Shown here piece by piece: positions 1 to 5,824 of a DNA stretch of 7,665 nucleotides (within the stretch, counting starts at the first letter, position 1; every line of letters begins with the position of its first letter). The notes beneath the pieces were generated by a model. It did not search any database. It was not told the DNA's origin and saw only the letters and a list, made by a program, of their open reading frames with translations. A program made the position numbers and the translations under genes. The DNA lies in the NCBI GenBank assembly GCA_016235225.1, contig JACRLS010000004.1:1450-9114 (forward strand), in the 5' to 3' direction. This stretch comes from Nitrospirota bacterium. Lineage in GTDB: Bacteria > Nitrospirota > Nitrospiria > Nitrospirales > Nitrospiraceae.

Positions 1-827
1 ATATCTACCTGCCTCACATGGTGACCATTAGGACCCTCGTCCCAGAGAGTCACGACACTGTGACCTTTGAGCTGCAGTTTCAGGAAGAAATCGCGCGCCA
101 GAATTTCTCGTTTGAGCCCGGCCAGTTCGCGTTGATCGGGGCATTCGGCGCCGGAGAGAGCGCCCTCACCATGGCCTCCGGGGCCACCCGGAAAGGTTCG
201 GTAGATGTGACCTTCCGAAAAATCGGGCGTGTAACCGGAGCGCTCGGGCGTCTGAACCAGGGGGACACTGTTGGTTTCCGGGGTCCATTCGGCAACCGGT
301 TTCCTATGGAGCGGTATAAGGGAAGGAACTTGTTGTTTATCGCCGGTGGGATCGGCCTGCCGGCCGTGACCTCGGTGTTGTTCGACTGCCTGGAAGCGAG
401 AAACGACTACGGAACCATCACCGTCCTCTATGGGGCCCGGAGCACCAAGGACCTGATTTATCAGCGCCACATCGCGGAGTGGGAGCGTCGTCTCGATGTG
501 AACATGGTCAAGACCGTTGACCCCTGGGGCGTCGCCGACGGGTGGGACGGGAAGGTGGGGCTCATTCCCGTGGTGCTCGAACAGATCAATCCATCCCCTG
601 AGAATACCGTCGTCATCATGTGCGGACCGCCGATCATGATCAAGTTTGCGATGCAATCGCTGGAGAAGCTGGGATTCAGGCCTGAACAGGTGTACCTGAC
701 CGTGGAGAACAAAATGAAATGCGGTCTCGGGAAGTGCGGTCGCTGCAATATCGGAGACATGTACATTTGCAAAGAGGGACCGGTGTATACCGCAGCCCAT
801 ATGAAACGGATGTATCCGGATTTTTAG
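1..827 (+). CDS. FAD/NAD(H)-binding oxidoreductase subunit with C-terminal [2Fe-2S] (HydG/sulfhydrogenase-gamma-like), 5' partial
   Basis: This is a ferredoxin-NADP reductase-fold electron-transfer subunit that would pass electrons between NAD(P)H, FAD and a [2Fe-2S] cluster in the cytoplasm. Numbering from the ATG at 18, the visible parts are a flavin-binding barrel with PGQF (34-37) and RGPFGNRFP (88-96), a nucleotide-binding fold with IAGGIGLPAV (108-117) and CGPP (202-205), and a C-terminal cluster motif with Cys235, Cys240, Cys243 and Cys251. The frame is open upstream of position 18 and reads IYLPH just before that Met. Relatives usually carry a similar YLP segment before their first strand, so the true start probably lies left of the window. 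Family members serve as gamma subunits of group 3b hydrogenases and as NADH-input modules of Hdr-like and soluble fumarate reductase complexes. The neighbouring Fe-S and FrdA-like genes favour the last of these. The family is secure; the partner enzyme is inferred. Confidence 0.88.
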   Translation, partial: IYLPHMVTIRTLVPESHDTVTFELQFQEEIARQNFSFEPGQFALIGAFGAGESALTMASGATRKGSVDVTFRKIGRVTGALGRLNQGDTVGFRGPFGNRFPMERYKGRNLLFIAGGIGLPAVTSVLFDCLEARNDYGTITVLYGARSTKDLIYQRHIAEWERRLDVNMVKTVDPWGVADGWDGKVGLIPVVLEQINPSPENTVVIMCGPPIMIKFAMQSLEKLGFRPEQVYLTVENKMKCGLGKCGRCNIGDMYICKEGPVYTAAHMKRMYPDF

Positions 828-837
828 ACGAGAGGCG

Positions 838-914
838 ATGGGCTATAGGTAATGGGCGATAGGACTGAGACAAGCACTGGTTTTGCCCCATTGCCTATCA
901 CCTATCGCCTATAG
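838..914. repeat. Imperfect inverted repeat of 7-base units (TATCGCC class)
   Basis: The gap between the first two genes is almost filled by a palindrome. The left arm at 843-863 and the right arm at 894-914 pair at 17 of 21 positions around a loop of about 30 bases. Each arm is built of degenerate heptamers: GCGATGG, GCTATAG, GTAATGG, GCGATAG on the left, and the series ATTGCCT, ATCACCT, ATCGCCT, ATAGCCA on the right. It begins about ten bases after the upstream stop codon and ends just before the ribosome-binding site of the next gene. No poly-T tract follows, so it is not a typical intrinsic terminator. It may be an mRNA-processing hairpin or a dispersed short repeat. Confidence 0.75.
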
Positions 915-923
915 CCATTTGTC

Positions 924-927
924 GGAG
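924..927 (+). promoter_or_regulatory. Ribosome-binding site (GGAG)
   Basis: GGAG lies six bases before the ATG at 934. It supports this start over the in-frame ATG at 883, which lies inside the palindromic repeat, has no such site, and would add 17 residues that no Fe-S domain needs. Confidence 0.6.
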
Positions 928-933
928 TGCAAC

Positions 934-1731
934 ATGGATGACGGGAATGCTGTAAATCAGAAGAATGACGAGAAATTGGTCCCGATACACATCATGGGCC
1001 GGACTTATGAGGTGCCCGATTCGCTGACCATCATGAAGGCGGTCGAGTATGCCGGGCATCAGTACATTCGAGGATGCGGCTGTCGGGGCGGAATTTGTGG
1101 CGCCTGCGGGACATTCTATCGGTTGCCGGGGGACTATCAATTGCAGACGGCTCTCGCCTGCCAGACCGTCGTTCAGCCCGGCATGATGATCATGCAGTTG
1201 CCCTACTTCCCCGCCAACCGACCCGACTATGACCTTGAAACCCTGAATGGGAAGCGCGATGGGAACGGCGTCCCGCCACCCTCACGAGACGTCCTCCATG
1301 AGTCTGTGCGCCAGATGTATCCGGAGGTGTACCGGTGCGTGGGGTGCGCGACGTGCTCTCGGACCTGCCCCATGGATATCGATGTCATGGATTATGTCGC
1401 CCTGATCGGCCGAGGCGATCTTGAAAAGGCGACCGAAGTGTCGTTTTCGTGCATCATGTGCGGTCTCTGCGCGATTCGGTGCCCCGCGCAGATTTCTCAA
1501 TATACGGCTGCGATGTATGTGCGCCGTCTGACGGGCCGGTATTTGACTCCCAAGGCCGAGCACCTGAGAACGCGAGTTACCCAAGTGCAAGCCGGGCAGT
1601 ATGATGCCAAATTGGCCCGGTTACGATCCATGCGGAAGGAAGAATTAGTCGCGCTCTATGCGGCTCGCGAACGCGAGCCCGATCTGTCCAAACCAGGTGA
1701 ATGGAAACCGAAGGAGACAGCGTGGCTGTAG
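934..1731 (+). CDS. Iron-sulfur subunit: SdhB-like [2Fe-2S] domain plus HdrC-like 2x[4Fe-4S]
   Basis: This 265-residue soluble iron-sulfur protein probably wires the upstream NAD(H)/flavin subunit to the downstream FrdA-like flavoprotein. The N-terminal domain carries a succinate-dehydrogenase-type [2Fe-2S] pattern: Cys50, Cys55 and Cys58 in CRGGICGAC, then Cys76 in ALACQT. The second half has two ferredoxin-type [4Fe-4S] motifs, CVGCATCSRTCP (Cys135, 138, 141, 145) and CIMCGLCAIRCP (Cys173, 176, 179, 183). A charged helical tail follows. Classic SdhB/FrdB proteins have a [3Fe-4S] site in place of one of these, so the C-terminal half looks more like HdrC. There is no membrane segment or export signal. 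The arrangement matches the Fe-S subunits of thiol- or NADH-dependent soluble fumarate reductases. The upstream ATG at 883 was rejected because it lies in a repeat. Domain identity is secure; the complex assignment is inferred from neighbours. Confidence 0.88.
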   Translation: MDDGNAVNQKNDEKLVPIHIMGRTYEVPDSLTIMKAVEYAGHQYIRGCGCRGGICGACGTFYRLPGDYQLQTALACQTVVQPGMMIMQLPYFPANRPDYDLETLNGKRDGNGVPPPSRDVLHESVRQMYPEVYRCVGCATCSRTCPMDIDVMDYVALIGRGDLEKATEVSFSCIMCGLCAIRCPAQISQYTAAMYVRRLTGRYLTPKAEHLRTRVTQVQAGQYDAKLARLRSMRKEELVALYAAREREPDLSKPGEWKPKETAWL

Positions 1732-1743
1732 CTGCGAGCAAAT

Positions 1744-1825
1744 AGCGAGCAGCGAGTAGCGAATAGAGAACAGCTATGTTCCTCTTGCGGTTTCGCTGTT
1801 AGCTATTCGCTGTTCGCTTTTCGCT
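1744..1825. repeat. Imperfect inverted repeat of 7-base units (AGCGAAT/GCTATTC class)
   Basis: The gap between the Fe-S gene and the flavoprotein gene is filled by a second palindrome. The left arm at 1744-1774 and the right arm at 1795-1825 pair at 25 of 31 positions, with a 20-base loop. Both arms are runs of heptamers: AGCGAGC, AGCGAGT, AGCGAAT, AGAGAAC on the left, and GCTGTTA, GCTATTC, GCTGTTC, GCTTTTC on the right. It starts just past the upstream stop codon and ends two bases before the AAAGGA site of the next gene. It has the same architecture as the element at 838-914 but a different heptamer. Confidence 0.8.
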
Positions 1826-1826
1826 G

Positions 1827-1832
1827 AAAGGA
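1827..1832 (+). promoter_or_regulatory. Ribosome-binding site (AAAGGA)
   Basis: AAAGGA sits four bases before the GTG at 1837 and supports that GTG as the start of the flavoprotein gene. It directly abuts the end of the inverted repeat. Confidence 0.55.
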
Positions 1833-1836
1833 CGTT

Positions 1837-3486
1837 GTGAGTTATCCGCCAGAATTACAAGAGTTAATCACGCTCGTTGAGAAGACCCGCCCTGCTCGGC
1901 TCGACCGAGCGAGAAGCGGAGAATCATTCCCCGCGCTGACGTTGAAGGAACGTCAGGAGCGCCTGAACGAGTTTCACCCCGATTATCGTGCTGAGGCGAA
2001 ACGAGCGCTGGCCGTTGGCCCCAATAAGGGGGACTTCGTTCCGGTTGAGCTGGCCGATCTTCTGGAATCCCGCAGCAGACTCGACCCGGACCGAGTGCGC
2101 TTGGACAGAATCGACGTGGAGACCGATATCCTTATTATCGGGGCAGGCGGAGCAGGCACCGCTGCGGCCCTTGAGGCGATGCAAGCAGGGGTGAGAGTCA
2201 CGATGGCGACGAAGTTGCGCCATGGTGATGCGAACACCGTGATGGCTGAAGGAGGCATCCAGGCCGCCACCGCGGAGGCCGACTCCCCTTGCTATCACTA
2301 CCTCGATGTGCTGGGCGGGGGGCATTTCTCGAATGTTCCTGAGTTGGCTTCGACTCTTGTCCGTGATGCGCCCGAAGCGGTCGAGTGGCTCGAGCGCCTG
2401 GGGGTGTTATTTGATAAATACCCCGACGGGCACATGAAAGTGGGACATGGAGGAGGAACCTCACGAAAGCGGTTGCATTCCGCCGGGGATATGACGGGCG
2501 CCGAGATCATGCGGGTCTTGCGCGACGAGGCGCGGAATCGCCGAGCCATCACGGTGCTGGAGTTCACGCCGGCGATCGAACTCCTGTTGGATCAGGAGGG
2601 TCGATGCGCGGGAGCGGTGCTGCTGAATCTTGAAACCAAAGAGCAGTATATCGCTCGCGCCAAAGCGGTCATCCTGGCCACCGGAGGGCTCGGTCGCCTT
2701 CACATTCAGGGCTTCCCTTGCACGAATCACTATGGCGCCACCGCGGACGGCCTCGTGATGGCCTATCGGGCCGGCGTGAAGACCTGTTTCCTGGAGGCGA
2801 CGCAATTTCATCCGACCGGTGCGATTTTCCCCGAGCAGAATGCGGGGCTGCTGATCACCGAAAAGGTCCGCGGCCTCGGAGCTCACTTGTTGAACCGTGA
2901 TGGCCAGGAGTTTCTCTTTGCGCTGGAGCCCCGCGATGTGGCCTCGGCCTGTATCATCCGGGAATGCAGCCAAATGGGGAGGGGAGCGACCACGCCGGCC
3001 GGTCGCTCCGGCGTGTGGCTGGACTCGCCGATGATTGATCTGCTGCACGGCGAGGGCACGGTGAAACGGGAGCTCGGCGCCAAGTATCTCCAGTTCAAAC
3101 GATTCGGCATCGATATCAGTCAAGAACCGATGCTGGTGTACCCCACGCTCCATTATCAGAACGGCAGGCTGGTCATCGCGCAGAACGGCGAAACCTCCAT
3201 CCCCGGTCTCTATGCGGCAGGAGAAGTGTCGGGCGGGGTCCATGGCAAAAACCGGCTCATGGGGAATTCCTTGCTGGACATCATTGTGTTCGGCCGGCGA
3301 GCCGGTCGTGCTGTGGCAACCGCGGCGCGCGAGGCTGGCACGCCGAAGAAGTTGTCTCTCGACCATGTGCGATCTTTTGAGCGGGAATTGGCCGAGGCGG
3401 GAATTTCCGATGGGAAGGTGGGGCCCATGCTCCTCCCCAATTATGCCCCTGAACACATCCGGGTGAGCATGTGCCATCGGCTATGA
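1837..3486 (+). CDS. FAD-dependent fumarate reductase/succinate dehydrogenase flavoprotein (FrdA-like)
   Basis: This 549-residue soluble flavoprotein would interconvert fumarate and succinate or a related dicarboxylate. A helical N-terminal extension (about 1-92, including FHPDY and GPNKGD) precedes the Rossmann FAD motif IIGAGGAGTAA (100-110). Active-site signatures follow: QFHPTG (323-328), PRDVAS with Arg366, LHYQNG (438-443) and the FAD-binding AGEVSGGVHG then KNRLMGNSLLD (461-481, Arg473). The histidine that bonds FAD covalently in membrane SdhA/FrdA is replaced by Asn133 (NTVMAEGGI), so FAD should be non-covalent, as in soluble enzymes. No membrane anchor gene lies beside it. The upstream NAD(H)/FAD and Fe-S genes suggest an NADH-linked soluble fumarate reductase, the type described in Hydrogenobacter, in a reductive TCA cycle. 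The last eight or so residues (VSMCHRL region) are encoded by repeat-like DNA, so the natural C-terminus may be lost. An alternative is another Hdr-linked flavoprotein of unknown substrate. Confidence 0.87.
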   Translation: MSYPPELQELITLVEKTRPARLDRARSGESFPALTLKERQERLNEFHPDYRAEAKRALAVGPNKGDFVPVELADLLESRSRLDPDRVRLDRIDVETDILIIGAGGAGTAAALEAMQAGVRVTMATKLRHGDANTVMAEGGIQAATAEADSPCYHYLDVLGGGHFSNVPELASTLVRDAPEAVEWLERLGVLFDKYPDGHMKVGHGGGTSRKRLHSAGDMTGAEIMRVLRDEARNRRAITVLEFTPAIELLLDQEGRCAGAVLLNLETKEQYIARAKAVILATGGLGRLHIQGFPCTNHYGATADGLVMAYRAGVKTCFLEATQFHPTGAIFPEQNAGLLITEKVRGLGAHLLNRDGQEFLFALEPRDVASACIIRECSQMGRGATTPAGRSGVWLDSPMIDLLHGEGTVKRELGAKYLQFKRFGIDISQEPMLVYPTLHYQNGRLVIAQNGETSIPGLYAAGEVSGGVHGKNRLMGNSLLDIIVFGRRAGRAVATAAREAGTPKKLSLDHVRSFERELAEAGISDGKVGPMLLPNYAPEHIRVSMCHRL

Positions 3487-3522
3487 CGCGCCGGGCTGTT
3501 CGCTGCTCACTATCGAATAGCG
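3463..3522. repeat. Truncated 7-base-unit repeat overlapping the flavoprotein 3' end
   Basis: This stretch resembles a degenerate copy of the element at 1744-1825. GTGAGCA at 3463-3469 is the exact inverse of TGCTCAC at 3504-3510. A run of heptamers, GCTGTTC, GCTGCTC, ACTATCG, AATAGCG, occupies 3495-3522. The left arm lies inside the last codons of the flavoprotein gene, and the rest reaches almost to the nrfH start. A short repeat seems to have landed on, or eroded, the 3' end of the flavoprotein gene. Confidence 0.5.
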
Positions 3523-3531
3523 CAATGGCGC

Positions 3532-3536
3532 GGAAG
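3532..3536 (+). promoter_or_regulatory. Ribosome-binding site (GGAAG)
   Basis: GGAAG is spaced six bases from the ATG at 3543 and is the only plausible site among three in-frame ATGs (3471, 3525, 3543). The two earlier ATGs follow repeat-derived sequence with no purine-rich motif. Confidence 0.45.
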
Positions 3537-3542
3537 ACGCAC

Positions 3543-4040
3543 ATGTTTTTCGGAAAACGCCTCAGAGAGATCAGGGTTTCCAGACATGGGCTTGTTCTCA
3601 AGAAGCCGCTCGGCACGCTTGGCAAATTCCTGCTGGTGTTCGGCTTCGTCGCGATTCTCTTCGCCCCGCTGCTCCCGATCACGGTGCGAGGGTCCGCGTT
3701 TTTTAACGATTCGGCCGAGTTCTGCATCAACTGTCACCAGATGAATCAGATATACCAGAACTGGTCCCATTCCTCTCACCGGAACTGGGCAGTCTGCGCC
3801 GACTGCCATGTGTCCCAAAAGAGCCTGGTGACGAAGCTGGCGGGGAAAGTCCGGGACGGCCTGAACCACGGGTACCCCTACCTCCTCGACAGCGCCCCGG
3901 ACCCGATCCGCATCAAGAAGCACGGCGCGCTTACCGCGATGGAGAACTGCCTTCGCTGTCACGGAGAGCTGGTGTCGAACTTCCCGTCCCATGATCGCAA
4001 GTGCTGGGAGTGCCACCGAGGGGAACCTCATGGGTACTAA
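3543..4040 (+). CDS. nrfH: Tetraheme cytochrome c quinol dehydrogenase NrfH
   Basis: NrfH belongs to the NapC/NirT family. It oxidises menaquinol in the cytoplasmic membrane and hands electrons to the NrfA nitrite reductase on the outer face. This 165-residue version has one N-terminal membrane anchor (about 27-47, FLLVFGFVAILFAPLLP) and four c-type heme sites: CINCH (61-65), CADCH (85-89), CLRCH (136-140) and CWECH (154-158). Met67, two residues after the first CxxCH, matches the unusual methionine ligand of NrfH heme 1. The spacing between the first two hemes, with S-HR and C-DCH, is typical of the family. The proline usually found just after the second CxxCHV is absent. I chose the ATG at 3543 on the basis of the GGAAG site; longer starts at 3525 or 3471 would read through repeat DNA. 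nrfA follows directly, which confirms the role. Confidence 0.93.
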   Translation: MFFGKRLREIRVSRHGLVLKKPLGTLGKFLLVFGFVAILFAPLLPITVRGSAFFNDSAEFCINCHQMNQIYQNWSHSSHRNWAVCADCHVSQKSLVTKLAGKVRDGLNHGYPYLLDSAPDPIRIKKHGALTAMENCLRCHGELVSNFPSHDRKCWECHRGEPHGY

Positions 4041-4043
4041 TGA

Positions 4044-4116
4044 GGACAGGCACGCGGGGGACAGGCTCCCGCCGCAGGCGGGTGCCTGTCCCCCCTTCTG
4101 AAGCGAGCCAGTCCCC
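4044..4116. repeat. GC-rich palindromic repeat with strong hairpin in the nrfH-nrfA gap
   Basis: The gap holds a stem with arms at 4056-4073 and 4077-4094. They pair at 17 of 18 positions around a three-base loop (GCA). The arms are based on GGGGGACAGGC and GCCTGTCCCCC. A partial extra copy, GGACAGGCAC, lies just upstream at 4044-4053, and a related GAGCCAGTCCCC lies downstream at 4105-4116. It resembles REP-type elements rather than a terminator, since no T-tract follows and the genes on both sides must be expressed together. It could tune the relative amounts of NrfH and NrfA through mRNA stability. Confidence 0.85.
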
Positions 4117-4127
4117 ATTTTCTATAC

Positions 4128-4133
4128 AGGGAG
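4128..4133 (+). promoter_or_regulatory. Ribosome-binding site (AGGGAG)
   Basis: AGGGAG, eight bases before the ATG at 4142, fixes the nrfA start. The frame is open back to 4001, but that upstream part would translate the end of nrfH and the GC-rich repeat, and it lies before the signal sequence. Confidence 0.65.
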
Positions 4134-4141
4134 AAACGCTT

Positions 4142-5824
4142 ATGTTCGGTCTGCGAGTTGGAATCAGTGCCGCTCTGATGCTGGCTGGGCTGTTCGCCGG
4201 GGGCTGTACTGAAGAGCCGAAGACGGTCAATACGCTGATCGAGATCCCGGAAGGAGAAAAGGATCCGGCCGTCTGGGGGCAGAAATATCCTCACCATTAC
4301 GACAGTTACCTCAAGAACTTTGAGCGGACACAGGGGTACAGCAAATACCGGGACGACAACCATGACCGGATCGGCCCCTGGCCCTTCCAATTCATCTTGT
4401 GGGACGGGTGGGGGATGGCCGTCGAGTTCAACGAACCCAACGGCCACGTCTATACGCTCCAGGACCAGCTCAAGGTCGATGCCTCGCGGAAGAAGGCCGG
4501 AGGCGTCTGCCTCACCTGCAAGACTCCTTATGCGCCTGAGCTGAAGGAAAAGCTCGGGCTCGACTACTTTCAGAAACCGTACACCGAAGTGCATGCCCAG
4601 ATCCCATTGCACCACCGGGAGCTGGGGATCACTTGCATTGACTGTCACGATCCGAAGACTCAGGCGCTTCGTATCAGCCGGTGGACACTCAAAGAGGGCC
4701 TGAAGGCCATCGGCAAAGATGAGGCGAAGCTGACACGCCAGGAACTGCGAACCCTCGTCTGCGCCCAGTGCCATGTGACCTACGCGATCACCAAGAATGC
4801 CGAGGGAAAATCAACATACGTCAAGTTCCCGTGGGCCAACGGCAAATGGGGCTACATCTCGATCGAGGGCATCATCAAGCAGATCAAAGACGAGCATATT
4901 CTAGAATGGAAGCACACCCCGACCCATCAGAAACTGGGGCATATCCGCCATCCGGAGTTTGAAACGTTCTCGGCGCCCGGCAGCGTGCACTTTGCGGCAG
5001 GGGTCGCCTGCGCCGACTGCCACATGCCCTATGAGCGGGTCGGGCGGTCGAAGATTTCCTCCCACCGCTGGGAGAGTCCGCTCAAGAAGAACATGAAGGC
5101 CTGTCTCCAGTGCCATAACCAGTCGCCTGAGTGGCTCAGACAGCAGGTCTGGAACAAACAGGACCGGGTGAACCATATGTTCACGAAAGCGGGGTATGCT
5201 GTGGCCACAGCCGCGCTGATGATCGAACAGGCCATCGGCACGCCGGGTGTCGTGGAGGAATCGCTGAGCCAAGCCAAGGACCTCTATCACGAAGCCTACC
5301 TCCGCAACACCTTCATCGGCTCCGAAAATAGTATGGGTTTTCACAATACGCCGGAGGCCCTTCGCGTTTTGGGAGACGCGCTCGATCAAGCACGGCAGGT
5401 GCAACTCCTGACCCAGCAGGCGATCCTGAAGGCCGGCGGCACGCCGAAGACGTTCGATATGGCCGCCATCGACGCCGTCGTCAAGGAGCGGTTCTTGACC
5501 AAGGACGGGAAAACCGGGTTCCGGCCGGATGTGCCGAAGAAGGCCGCCGTGCTGGAACCTTTAGAAATAACAGGCGCCGGGCACGATAGTTCCGAGCTGT
5601 TCGTTGTGTGGAGGCCAGATGACCGGAACCGATACAGGCAATACGGCCTGGATGCTGATATGCACCTCCCTCGCCATGCTGGCGGTAGTGGGCATTTCGC
5701 TCTTTCATGGGGGGATGGTCCGAAGAAAGAATGTCCTGGCTACGATCATGTACAGCCTGGCGGCGCTGTGTGTGGTGAGCTTTTTGTGGATGCTCTTGGG
5801 ATACTCCTTGGCGTTCGGACCTGA
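4142..5824 (+). CDS. nrfA: Pentaheme cytochrome c nitrite reductase (ammonia-forming) NrfA, with read-through C-terminus
   Basis: NrfA reduces nitrite to ammonium with six electrons outside the cytoplasmic membrane. The N-terminus (LMLAGLFAGGC, Cys22) looks like a lipoprotein signal, so the enzyme may be lipid-anchored. The active-site heme is CLTCK (123-127), with the diagnostic lysine ligand. Four CxxCH hemes follow: CIDCH (165-169), CAQCH (207-211), CADCH (290-294) and CLQCH (321-325). Tyr214 and His270 match the catalytic Tyr and His, and His401 in GFHN matches a conserved heme ligand. The usual calcium-site CHVEY and KAQH read CHVTY (Thr213) and HIRH (Arg269), the pattern of the calcium-independent subclass described for Geobacter lovleyi. 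The frame gives 560 residues, but the family usually ends near 470-510. About 80 residues beyond position 475 have no family character and overlap the next gene in another frame, so the true end is probably near 5562 and a stop codon seems lost. Confidence 0.93.
   Translation: MFGLRVGISAALMLAGLFAGGCTEEPKTVNTLIEIPEGEKDPAVWGQKYPHHYDSYLKNFERTQGYSKYRDDNHDRIGPWPFQFILWDGWGMAVEFNEPNGHVYTLQDQLKVDASRKKAGGVCLTCKTPYAPELKEKLGLDYFQKPYTEVHAQIPLHHRELGITCIDCHDPKTQALRISRWTLKEGLKAIGKDEAKLTRQELRTLVCAQCHVTYAITKNAEGKSTYVKFPWANGKWGYISIEGIIKQIKDEHILEWKHTPTHQKLGHIRHPEFETFSAPGSVHFAAGVACADCHMPYERVGRSKISSHRWESPLKKNMKACLQCHNQSPEWLRQQVWNKQDRVNHMFTKAGYAVATAALMIEQAIGTPGVVEESLSQAKDLYHEAYLRNTFIGSENSMGFHNTPEALRVLGDALDQARQVQLLTQQAILKAGGTPKTFDMAAIDAVVKERFLTKDGKTGFRPDVPKKAAVLEPLEITGAGHDSSELFVVWRPDDRNRYRQYGLDADMHLPRHAGGSGHFALSWGDGPKKECPGYDHVQPGGAVCGELFVDALGILLGVRT
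5610..5614 (+). promoter_or_regulatory. Ribosome-binding site (GGAGG)
   Basis: GGAGG lies four bases before the ATG at 5619 and makes it the start of the first amt gene. The in-frame TTG at 5604 precedes this site and would add only five residues. The site lies inside the extended nrfA reading frame. Confidence 0.65.

Noticed and set aside
1..1731. Assignment of the first two genes as group 3b hydrogenase HydG/HydB
   Set aside because: Similar to HydG, but the second gene has an SdhB-type [2Fe-2S] domain, and an FrdA-like gene follows rather than hydrogenase subunits. The possibility stays open until upstream sequence is seen.
838..1825. Possible CRISPR-like array from the repeated heptamers
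   Set aside because: Units are 7 bases, degenerate, contiguous and arranged as inverted arms with no spacers or cas genes.
1744..1825. Intrinsic terminator at the palindromes
   Set aside because: Stems are long and imperfect with no following T-run, and the next ribosome-binding site follows directly.
2461..3477. A 338-codon open frame on the - strand opposite the flavoprotein gene
   Set aside because: It lies antisense to a gene with clear FAD and active-site motifs, shows no recognisable domain, and long antisense frames are expected in GC-rich coding DNA.
4001..4141. Upstream extension of nrfA to an ATG at 4001
   Set aside because: It would overlap nrfH and translate the GC-rich hairpin, and it would bury the signal sequence. 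The ATG at 4142 has a good ribosome-binding site.
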